This document shows positions 1-9,548 of a stretch of DNA of 11,261 nt, piece after piece. The DNA lies in assembly GCA_903867275.1 (NCBI GenBank), contig CAIPQY010000234.1:1-11261 (forward strand). Reading direction: 5' to 3'. The stretch's first letter is position 1, and the number at the start of each line of letters is the position of its first letter. Under the pieces are notes generated by a model that had not been told where the DNA came from, did not search any database, and saw nothing but the letters and a program-made list of their open reading frames with translations. The position numbers and the translations under genes were made by a program. This stretch comes from an uncultured bacterium. GTDB taxonomy: Bacteria > Planctomycetota > Phycisphaerae > Phycisphaerales > SM1A02.

Positions 1-700
<700 letters not shown>

Positions 701-730
701 ACGCCGGCGCCGCGCGCCGCGTTTCGTCGA

Positions 731-2047
731 TCAGGGTGCGGCTTCGGTGCCCGCTGCGCGATTGGCGTAGTACCGCTCCACGGCCTCGGACATCTGCTGC
801 GGCGTCATGTGGAAGTGCTTCAGCAGCGCCTGCTCCCACGGCATGCCGGTCTTGATGTCCTTCACCCATTCGCCGAAGGTGCTGCCCTTCTGGTCGATCA
901 TCAGGCTCACGGTGAGATAGCCGATGGCGTAGCCCACGGCGTTGTCGCCGGGCCAGTTGCCATCGCGACCATCGCTCTGGAACAGCGGCAGCGTGGCATT
1001 GCCGCTGCGGATGAACTGCTCGCCCTGCGGGCGTCGCCCGGCATCCACCGGTGAGCTGTCGAAACTGCGCGCGGCCACGAACTCGGCGTAGCCCTCCTCG
1101 GCCCACAGCGGCAACTGCGCGGCGGTGCCGTAGCGATGCATGAATCCGTGGGTGGCCTCATGCACCAGCGTGGCCATGAAGCGGTCGTCATCGGGATCGC
1201 GGTAGGCGTCCACCATGACCTTGGGGCCCATCATGTGGCAGATGCCGATGCAGCCCGGCGGCGGCGTACTGCCGAACAGCGACTGCTCGATCGCGCGGAA
1301 CATGCGCTCGTCGCCCGACACGATGCACACGCCCTTGCCGTGGAAGATGTTCACGTCCTTGGGCAGCGCCATCATCTCGGCCACCTTGCGGTACATGTTG
1401 TCCATGCGCCGGCCCAGCTCGCGCACCTCGCGGTTGTTCAGGTCGGCGTACACCACCCAGAAGTCGGTCTCCACCCAGGTCCAGCGCATGCGCACGCCGG
1501 TCAACGCCTGCTCGGCGTCGTGCTTCATGTCGATCAGCGCCTTGGTGCGCTCCTCGGCGGTGGCGATGGGCCACGACTCGAAGGTGCTGCCATCGCGCCC
1601 CTGCGGCAGTGCATCGCGCACGCGACGCTCGGCGGCCTTGCGACCGGCCTCCAGCCCCTCGGCGCGCGCGGCGTCCAGCGCCTCCTTCTGCTGGCCATCC
1701 AGGCGTGCCGCCTCGCGCAGCGCCGTCTCGCCAAGCTTCTGGCCATCCTCGGTGCTGAGCAGTGCGCGACCCAGCAGCAGCATCTGCGCGGCGTCCTTCT
1801 CGTTCACCAGCTTGCGCAGGATGCGGTTGGCGTCGGTGCCCTTGAGGTTGGCCCACTCCACGCGACCGAAGTCACCCGAGCAGCCGGTGGCATCCCACGT
1901 GGAAATCGTGCCGTTGACCGACTTTCCATCGACCTGCTTCACCCGGATGGGCACGGGGGCCTGCTGCAGGCCCTGCGCCCACGCCAGACCCGAAACGCCC
2001 CAGAAGGCAAGCAGGACGGCGAGGCAAAAAGTGGATGCGCGGCTCAC
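731..2047 (-). CDS. exported gluzincin-like zinc metallopeptidase (HEATH...E motif), function unknown
   Basis: A 438-residue exported protein. Residues 1-24 form a signal peptide ending AWA before Q25. Residues 30-80 are a short beta-rich segment (PIRVKQVDGKSVNG...), 97-145 is a charged, Ala/Glu/Arg-rich helical stretch, and the peptidase-like domain spans about 190-430. The zinc site is HEATH, with H296 and H300 as ligands and E297 catalytic. It is followed 18 residues later by WAEEGYAE, where E318 is the probable third ligand, as in peptidase MA-like (gluzincin) families. Cysteines 56, 241, 266 and 270 in the exported part may form disulfides. The start is GTG at 2047, chosen because AGGA (2058-2055) sits 7 bases upstream and a signal peptide follows at once; a nearby out-of-frame ATG runs into a stop. 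The gene is divergent from clpC and convergent with the ABC ATPase. The substrate is unknown. Peptidase activity is inferred from the motif only. Confidence 0.85.
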   Translation of the reverse strand: MSRASTFCLAVLLAFWGVSGLAWAQGLQQAPVPIRVKQVDGKSVNGTISTWDATGCSGDFGRVEWANLKGTDANRILRKLVNEKDAAQMLLLGRALLSTEDGQKLGETALREAARLDGQQKEALDAARAEGLEAGRKAAERRVRDALPQGRDGSTFESWPIATAEERTKALIDMKHDAEQALTGVRMRWTWVETDFWVVYADLNNREVRELGRRMDNMYRKVAEMMALPKDVNIFHGKGVCIVSGDERMFRAIEQSLFGSTPPPGCIGICHMMGPKVMVDAYRDPDDDRFMATLVHEATHGFMHRYGTAAQLPLWAEEGYAEFVAARSFDSSPVDAGRRPQGEQFIRSGNATLPLFQSDGRDGNWPGDNAVGYAIGYLTVSLMIDQKGSTFGEWVKDIKTGMPWEQALLKHFHMTPQQMSEAVERYYANRAAGTEAAP

Positions 2048-2054
2048 GAAATCA

Positions 2055-2058
2055 TCCT
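2055..2058 (-). promoter_or_regulatory. ribosome binding site deciding the GTG start of the metallopeptidase
   Basis: On the minus strand AGGA lies 7 bases before the GTG at 2047-2045. It supports this non-ATG start over the out-of-frame ATG at 2055-2053. Confidence 0.55.
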
Positions 2059-2087
2059 ATCCGGCTACCATCGCTCAAGGAAGGTCA

Positions 2088-2102
2088 GGATCGCGTCGAT
2101 CC
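2088..2102. promoter_or_regulatory. perfect inverted repeat in the clpC leader, candidate operator
   Basis: GGATCG-CGT-CGATCC is a perfect 6-base inverted repeat with a 3-base spacer. It lies between the divergent metallopeptidase and clpC, 10 bases before the clpC Shine-Dalgarno sequence. It does not match the CIRCE element or the CtsR heptad repeat. It could be a regulator site or a small leader hairpin; the role is inferred and could be chance. Confidence 0.3.
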
Positions 2103-2112
2103 CCCGTTCCTC

Positions 2113-2118
2113 AGGAGG
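2113..2118 (+). promoter_or_regulatory. strong Shine-Dalgarno sequence of clpC
   Basis: AGGAGG ends 9 bases before the ATG at 2128. It decides the clpC start: the open frame extends upstream to 2035, but those extra residues are unlike any ClpC N-terminus, whereas MFERLTDRARK is typical. Confidence 0.85.
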
Positions 2119-2127
2119 TCTCTTTCG

Positions 2128-4647
<2,520 letters not shown>

Positions 4648-4671
4648 GTTCTTCACGCACCCTGAACACAG

Positions 4672-4707
4672 GCGCCCGTCGCCCCGCGCGACGGGCGCTT
4701 TCGTTTT
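4672..4707 (+). terminator. Rho-independent terminator of clpC
   Basis: A perfect 10-base-pair stem, GCGCCCGTCG (4672-4681) with CGACGGGCGC (4689-4698), closes a 7-base loop and is followed by TTTCGTTTT. It begins 25 bases after the clpC stop and separates clpC from the downstream oxidoreductase cluster. Confidence 0.92.
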
Positions 4708-4787
4708 GCGAAGTGCGCCACCGACGCGCGCATGCACCCCTGCGCGCGCCACTACGATCCCGGCGTCCCGTCACATCGCACATCAAC

Positions 4788-4793
4788 GGAGGA
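4788..4793 (+). promoter_or_regulatory. Shine-Dalgarno sequence of the SDR gene
   Basis: GGAGGA lies 7 bases before the ATG at 4801. It selects this start over the in-frame ATG at 4732, whose extra 23 residues are not SDR-like. The remaining spacer from 4708 to here holds no gene and presumably the cluster promoter. Confidence 0.8.
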
Positions 4794-4800
4794 ACGCTCG

Positions 4801-5568
4801 ATGAAACTCGCAGGCAAGGTTGCACTCGTCACCGGAAGCGGACAAGGCATCGGTCAGGCCGTGGCCATTCGTCTCGCGAAGGAAGGCGCCGACGTGATCG
4901 TGGACGATCGCGTGATCGGCGAAAGCGCGCAGCAGACCGTGGACGCGATCAAGGCGCTTGGACGCCGCGTGCACGCCATCGCCGGCGACCTGGCCAATCC
5001 TGCCGACGACCGCCGCGTGATCGCCGATGGCGTGGCGGCCATGGGCAAGATCGACATCCTGGTGAACAACGCGGGCGTGGAGAAGCGCAACGACTTCTGG
5101 AACGTGACCGAGGCGGAGTACGACTTCGTGATGCAGATCAACCTGCGCGGCACGTTCTTCATCACGCAGGACTTCGTGAACCACCTGCGCCAGACCAACC
5201 GCCCGGGACGCATCATCAACATGAGCTCGGTGCACGAGGAGATGGCCTTCCCCCACTTCTCCACCTACTGCGCCAGCAAGGGCGGCCTGAAGATGCTGTG
5301 CCGCGACCTGGCCGTGGAACTTGGGCCGCTGGGCATCACCGTGAACAACATCGCGCCGGGCGCCATCGCCACGCCGATCAACAAGGCGCTGCTGAACAAC
5401 CCGCAGTTGATGAAGCTGCTCGAGTCCAAGATTCCGCTGGGTCGACTGGGCACGCCCGACGACGTGGCGGGCCTGGCCGCGTTCCTGTCATCGGACGATG
5501 CCGCCTACATGACCGGCGCCACGTTCTTCGTGGACGGCGGCCTGATCCGCGACTACCACGAGCAATGA
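4801..5568 (+). CDS. SDR family oxidoreductase, glucose 1-dehydrogenase-like
   Basis: A 255-residue classical short-chain dehydrogenase, cytosolic, that would oxidise an alcohol or sugar hydroxyl with NAD(P)+. Seen: the nucleotide-binding TGSGQGIG (11-18), NNAG (89-92), and the catalytic set N114, S143, Y156 and K160 (YCASK). IAPGAIATPIN (184-194) and the C-terminal YMTG...FFVDGG are also present. The MSSVHE block, YxASKGG and PGAIxTPIN are shared with Bacillus-type glucose 1-dehydrogenase, so an aldose-to-lactone reaction is the best guess. The acidic D35/D36 at the end of strand beta-2 favours NAD+ over NADP+, though R37 leaves doubt. It is the first gene of the four-gene unit; the GMC gene begins 7 bases after its stop. 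SDR membership is certain. The substrate is not, since many 3-oxoacyl or polyol dehydrogenases look similar. Confidence 0.93.
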   Translation: MKLAGKVALVTGSGQGIGQAVAIRLAKEGADVIVDDRVIGESAQQTVDAIKALGRRVHAIAGDLANPADDRRVIADGVAAMGKIDILVNNAGVEKRNDFWNVTEAEYDFVMQINLRGTFFITQDFVNHLRQTNRPGRIINMSSVHEEMAFPHFSTYCASKGGLKMLCRDLAVELGPLGITVNNIAPGAIATPINKALLNNPQLMKLLESKIPLGRLGTPDDVAGLAAFLSSDDAAYMTGATFFVDGGLIRDYHEQ

Positions 5569-5575
5569 GCCACGC

Positions 5576-7123
5576 ATGAACACCACCCACTACGACTTCA
5601 TCATCATCGGAACCGGCGCGGGTGGCGGCACCATCGCGCATCGCCTGGCCAGGGCGGGCAAGCGCATCCTGATCCTGGAGCGCGGCGGATTCCTGCCGCG
5701 CGAGAAGGAGAACTGGAGCACCACGCAGGTGTTCCTGAAGAACCGCTACCACACCACCGAGGTGTGGCAGGACAAGGACGGCAAGCCCCTGCATCCGGGC
5801 ACGGGGTACTGGGTGGGCGGCAACACCAAGGTGTACGGCGCCGCGCTGTTCCGCCTGCGTGAGCGCGACTTCGAGGTGCTGCAGCACAAGGGTGGCGTGT
5901 CGCCGGCGTGGCCGCTTCGCTACGCGGACTTCGAGCCCTACTACACCCAGGCCGAGACGCTGTTCGACGTGCACGGCACGCGTGGCACCGATCCCACCGA
6001 GCCGCCGAGTGCGAGCCCGTACCCGCACCCCGCGGTCAGCAACGAGCCGCGCATCCAGGAACTGTTCGACGGCGTGCGCAAGCTGGGCCACCATCCGTTT
6101 CCGGTGCCCATCGGCCTGAAGCTGGACGAGAAGAACATGGTCGACAGCCCGTGCATCCGCTGCGACACCTGCGACGGCTATCCGTGCATGGTGGATGCCA
6201 AGGCCGATGCCGACGTGAACTGCGTGCGACCGATCCATCGCGAGTCGAACGTGACGCTGGTCACGCAGGCGCACGTGCTGCGGCTGATCCCAAGCGCGGA
6301 TGGGCGGCAGATCAAGCAGGTGGAGGCGCAGATCGCCGGCGGCGAAACGCAGCTGTTCAGCGGCGATGTGGTGATCGTGTCATGCGGCGCCATCAACTCG
6401 GCGGCCTTGCTGCTGCGAAGCGCCTGTGCCACGCACCCGAAGGGCGTGGCCAACAGTTCCGACCAGGTGGGACGCAACTTCATGTTCCATCAGGCGGGCG
6501 CCATCCTGTCGATCCACGCCACCAAGCACAACCCCAGCCGCTACCAGAAGACCTTCGCGGTGAACGACTTCTACTTCGGCGAGCCGGGATTCGACTTCCC
6601 CATGGGCGGCATCCAGCTGATCGGCTCCTTCCACCACGAGATGATGCGCGGCGATGCGCCGTGGTTCACGCCAGGCATGGTGCTCGAGGAGATGGCGGCC
6701 CGCGCGGTGCCGTGGTGGCTGACCGCCGAGGATCTGCCCGACGCGAACAACCGCGTGGAGTGGATTCCCGGGCAGGGCATCAAGCTCAGCTACACGCCCA
6801 ACAACACCGAGGCCTTCACGCGGCTGATGGATCGATGGACCGATGTGCTGAAGCGCGTCGAGGGCGCGCATGTGGTGCCGCACGAGCTGTACCTGAAGAA
6901 GCGCATTCCGCTGGAGGGCGTGGGGCATCAGAACGGCACCTGCCGGTTCGGCACCGATCCGCGCAGTTCCGTGCTGGACACCAACTGCCGCGCCCACGAC
7001 GTGGACAACCTCTACGTGGTGGACGGCTCGTTCTTCTGCTCCAGCGGTGCCGTGAACCCGTCGCTCACCATCATCGCCAACGCGCTGCGCGTGGGCGATC
7101 ACCTGCTCGAGCGCACGCGGTGA
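5576..7123 (+). CDS. GMC family FAD-dependent oxidoreductase with a CxxCxxCx4C cysteine cluster
   Basis: A 515-residue flavoprotein of the glucose-methanol-choline family, which oxidises sugars or alcohols and passes electrons from FAD to an acceptor. Seen: the N-terminal FAD-binding GTGAGGG (12-18) with E35 at the end of beta-2; a GGNT loop (81-84) covering the flavin; the catalytic histidine H451 (GHQNGTCRFG); and N494 in the GAVNPSLTIIANALR block, giving the usual His-Asn pair. Cysteines 193, 196, 199 and 204 form CIRCDTCDGYPC, an iron-sulfur-like spacing in the middle of the chain. No Sec or Tat signal is present, so it is expected in the cytosol, unlike periplasmic sugar dehydrogenases. 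No gluconate-dehydrogenase small subunit or cytochrome gene is adjacent, so the electron acceptor is unknown. The start at 5576 has only a weak ribosome site and probably depends on coupling to the SDR gene. The stop overlaps the transporter start (GTGA). Confidence 0.93.
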   Translation: MNTTHYDFIIIGTGAGGGTIAHRLARAGKRILILERGGFLPREKENWSTTQVFLKNRYHTTEVWQDKDGKPLHPGTGYWVGGNTKVYGAALFRLRERDFEVLQHKGGVSPAWPLRYADFEPYYTQAETLFDVHGTRGTDPTEPPSASPYPHPAVSNEPRIQELFDGVRKLGHHPFPVPIGLKLDEKNMVDSPCIRCDTCDGYPCMVDAKADADVNCVRPIHRESNVTLVTQAHVLRLIPSADGRQIKQVEAQIAGGETQLFSGDVVIVSCGAINSAALLLRSACATHPKGVANSSDQVGRNFMFHQAGAILSIHATKHNPSRYQKTFAVNDFYFGEPGFDFPMGGIQLIGSFHHEMMRGDAPWFTPGMVLEEMAARAVPWWLTAEDLPDANNRVEWIPGQGIKLSYTPNNTEAFTRLMDRWTDVLKRVEGAHVVPHELYLKKRIPLEGVGHQNGTCRFGTDPRSSVLDTNCRAHDVDNLYVVDGSFFCSSGAVNPSLTIIANALRVGDHLLERTR

Positions 7124-8043
7124 ACGCGCCGGCGGCGCAGCACGGCCTGGGCAAGGGCATCGCGCTGATCGTGCTGGCCTTCCTGTGCGTGGCGGTGATG
7201 AGCGCCTTCGGCAAGGCGGCGGGCGGCGTTCCCATCGGACAGATGGTGTTCTTCCAGAGCGGCATCAGCCTGGTGCTGCTGGCACCGCTGCTGCTGCGTG
7301 GAGGGCTGGCGCCGCTGCGAACCCACCGGCTTCCGATGCACCTGCTGCGCGCCTTCACCGGACTCGCGTCGCAGGCGCTGTTCTTCATCGCCGTGCAGCG
7401 CATGTCGCTGGTGGACGACGTGCTGCTCACCAACACGGCGCCGCTGTTCATTCCGCTGGTGGCGCTGCCCTGGGTGCGCACGCCCGTCGGTCCGGCGATG
7501 ATCGCGAGCCTGCTGGTGGGATTCGCCGGCGTGGTGCTGATCCTCCGACCGAGCGCCGAACTGATGCACAACCCCGCGGCGCTGCTGGCGCTGGGTGCAG
7601 GCGCGTGCTCGGCCATGGCGCTGGTGAGCGTGAATCAGCTCGCTCCCACCGATTCATCGCAGGCCATCCTGTTCTACTACTTCCTCATCTCCACGATCGC
7701 GGCGGCGCCGTTCGCGGCCATGCAGTGGTGCGTGCCCACGCGGACCGAGTGGTGGCTGCTGGGCGGCGTTGGCATGGGCATGGCACTGGCGCAGCTGTTC
7801 ATCATCATGGCGTATCGCCATGCAAGCGCAGCCCAACTGGCACCATTCAACTATTCGGTGGTCGTGTTCTCCGGCGTCATCGGCTGGATCGTGTGGCACG
7901 AGGCGCTGGACATGACCGCGCTGCTCGGCATCCTGCTCGTGTGCGCGGGTGGCATCGCCAGCATCCGCGCCGCGCCCCACATCCACGGCCCATCCGCCCT
8001 GCGTTCCACCACAGCCCTTTCGCGAAGAGACCACGCGTCATGA
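7120..8043 (+). CDS. EamA/DMT-superfamily transporter (10 TM)
   Basis: A 307-residue inner-membrane permease of the drug/metabolite transporter superfamily, made of two EamA halves. About ten hydrophobic helices can be placed near residues 13-30, 39-58, 72-92, 97-117, 124-142, 152-170, 182-202, 211-230, 242-259 and 266-283. Typical features include RAFTGLASQALFFIAV in the first half and AYRHASAAQLAPFNYSVVVFSGVIGW in the second, with the usual short loops. The start is GTG at 7120, overlapping the GMC stop as GTGA. The next in-frame ATG (7198) would delete the first helix, so the GTG is preferred. The last 24 residues are a polar tail. Its stop overlaps the lactonase start as ATGA. DMT proteins usually export or import small metabolites; in this context it may carry the substrate or product of the neighbouring enzymes, which is inference. 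Confidence 0.9.
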   Translation: MNAPAAQHGLGKGIALIVLAFLCVAVMSAFGKAAGGVPIGQMVFFQSGISLVLLAPLLLRGGLAPLRTHRLPMHLLRAFTGLASQALFFIAVQRMSLVDDVLLTNTAPLFIPLVALPWVRTPVGPAMIASLLVGFAGVVLILRPSAELMHNPAALLALGAGACSAMALVSVNQLAPTDSSQAILFYYFLISTIAAAPFAAMQWCVPTRTEWWLLGGVGMGMALAQLFIIMAYRHASAAQLAPFNYSVVVFSGVIGWIVWHEALDMTALLGILLVCAGGIASIRAAPHIHGPSALRSTTALSRRDHAS

Positions 8044-8924
8044 ACACCATCACCGCAGAATGCATCTGGAAGGACGATTCGATCGTCGGCGAGTCGCCGA
8101 TCTGGTGCCCCACCATGGGCATGCTGCACTGGGTCGACATCCGCCGCAATCGCGTGCAGCGATTCGACCCGCGCACCGGTCACAACACCTTCATCGCCAT
8201 CGACGACATCGTGACCAGCGTGAATCTGCGTCGTGGAGGTGGACTGGTGTTGACGCTGCGCAAGGCGTTCGCCTTCATGGACTGGAGCAGCGGCACGGTG
8301 ACGCGCGCCGACAATCCGGAGGCGGACAAGCCGGACAACCGCTTCAATGACGCCAAGTGCGATCGCGCCGGCCGCCTGTGGGCCGGCACCATGGGTGACC
8401 AGGAGTGGATGGCGCCCAGCGGCAGCCTGTATCGCTTCGAGGGTGCGGGCCAGGTGGCGCGCAAGCGCGAGCAGGTGATCTGCTCCAACGGCACGGGCTG
8501 GAGTCCGGACAACCGCACCATGTATCACACCGAAAGCTTTCGCTACGGCGTGTTCGCATACGACTTCGATCTGGCGAGCGGCGAGATCGCGAATCGTCGC
8601 CCGTTCGTGATGCTGGATCCCAAGGGCGGAGAATTTCCGGATGGCCTCACCGTTGACGCGCAAGGCTTCGTGTGGAGCGCGCATGTGGGCGGCGGTCGCA
8701 TCGTGCGATACGACCCAAGCGGCAAGCCCGAGCGCGAAGTGCGATTTGCCGCGAGCCGCGGCACCAGCTGCGCCTTCGGTGGCCCGAACCTGTCCACGCT
8801 GTACATCAGCAGCGCCCGCGAGACGCTGAAGCCCGACGACCTGCTGCGTGAACCACTGGCCGGAAGCCTGTTCGCGTGCGAGCCCGGCGTGACAGGCCTG
8901 CCAGAGACCCCGTTCGCGCGCTGA
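8040..8924 (+). CDS. SMP-30/gluconolactonase/LRE family protein
   Basis: A 294-residue six-bladed beta-propeller of the SMP-30 (regucalcin/gluconolactonase) family, which hydrolyses sugar lactones with a divalent metal. The metal ligands are in place: E18 (GESPIW), N150 (SNGTGWSPD) and D201 (FPDGLTVD). R101 and N103 in NRFNDAK are the expected substrate-contact residues. Length is normal and there is no signal peptide, so it is cytosolic. The start at 8040 overlaps the transporter stop (ATGA), with only a weak AAGAGA 9 bases upstream, suggesting coupled translation. As the last gene of the unit it would open the lactone formed by the dehydrogenases to an aldonic acid. The exact lactone (glucono-, galactono- or other) cannot be told. 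The gene ends 6 bases from the convergent lipoprotein stop. Confidence 0.94.
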   Translation: MNTITAECIWKDDSIVGESPIWCPTMGMLHWVDIRRNRVQRFDPRTGHNTFIAIDDIVTSVNLRRGGGLVLTLRKAFAFMDWSSGTVTRADNPEADKPDNRFNDAKCDRAGRLWAGTMGDQEWMAPSGSLYRFEGAGQVARKREQVICSNGTGWSPDNRTMYHTESFRYGVFAYDFDLASGEIANRRPFVMLDPKGGEFPDGLTVDAQGFVWSAHVGGGRIVRYDPSGKPEREVRFAASRGTSCAFGGPNLSTLYISSARETLKPDDLLREPLAGSLFACEPGVTGLPETPFAR

Positions 8925-8930
8925 GTCGCG

Positions 8931-9548
8931 TTACCGCATGCCCGCCAGGCGCAGCCCCTCGGGCGTCCGCTCCACCTCCACCGTCATGAAGCCGAACGCG
9001 CCGCGATCGGTGTCGGGCAGGCGATAGCGCGTCATGTCGGCGCTCACCTGCATGGGCGGCGACTGCCCGGCTCGGATGCTCGAACACAGGCGCAGCGCCG
9101 AGGCCATCAGCTCGCGGCGGTTCGTCTCGCAGAACTTCACGAACTCCGCGCGCCCGTTGCGGTCGCCCATGCGCTGCTTCTGCTGCGGCGACACCAGGCG
9201 CTCGTACAGGTCGTCGTAGTTCTCGCTGCGAAGGCCCACCATGAACGCCTCCAGCACCATGTCGGGCGTGTGCACGTTGAGCGGCGGCGGCTTGTCGCCG
9301 GGCTTGGGCGGCTCGGCGGGCACGGCGGCTTCGGTCGCCGGCGATGGCTCGGCCGTGCCGGACTCCACCGATCCCGGAATGTGCGAGGTGATCACCACGC
9401 GCGTGCCGTCGGGCTTGTAGTACTCCTCTTCCAGCGGCCTGCCCTGATTGATGCTGACATAGTCCGGGCGATAGCGGTACTCGGTGCGCTCCAGGGTGCA
9501 ACCCGCGGCCGCAACACACGCCAGCGCTGCCCACCACGCGCACCTCAT
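8931..9548 (-). CDS. putative lipoprotein of unknown function
   Basis: A 205-residue protein that I do not recognise. The N-terminus MRCAWWAALACVAAAGC is a short signal with lipobox AAGC and lipidated C17; the next residue is Thr, so no Asp-type inner-membrane retention signal is seen. Residues 18-50 are polar and Tyr/Arg-rich, and 52-80 is a Pro/Ala/Glu linker. From about residue 85 a compact domain begins (VLEAFMVGLRSENYDDLYERLV), with helices then beta strands ending in a conserved-looking MTVEVERTPEGLRL. This order resembles NTF2-like or DUF4878-type lipoprotein domains, but that is a fold guess. The ATG at 9548 overlaps the nadB stop as ATGA, which favours it. An in-frame ATG at 9569 would add MHARGLD, giving a more basic n-region, and cannot be excluded. 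Translation is probably coupled to nadB, though no role in NAD synthesis is evident. Confidence 0.8.
   Translation of the reverse strand: MRCAWWAALACVAAAGCTLERTEYRYRPDYVSINQGRPLEEEYYKPDGTRVVITSHIPGSVESGTAEPSPATEAAVPAEPPKPGDKPPPLNVHTPDMVLEAFMVGLRSENYDDLYERLVSPQQKQRMGDRNGRAEFVKFCETNRRELMASALRLCSSIRAGQSPPMQVSADMTRYRLPDTDRGAFGFMTVEVERTPEGLRLAGMR

Noticed and set aside
705..719. Possible bidirectional terminator hairpin (CGGCG-5-CGCCG) between the ABC gene and the metallopeptidase
   Set aside because: The stem is only 5 base pairs in uniformly GC-rich sequence, and the T-run after it is too short and interrupted to call.
5908..7119. Upstream extension of the transporter frame through the GMC gene
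   Set aside because: The extension is Arg/Ala/His-rich out-of-frame sequence. The transporter starts at the GTG overlapping the GMC stop, directly before the first helix.
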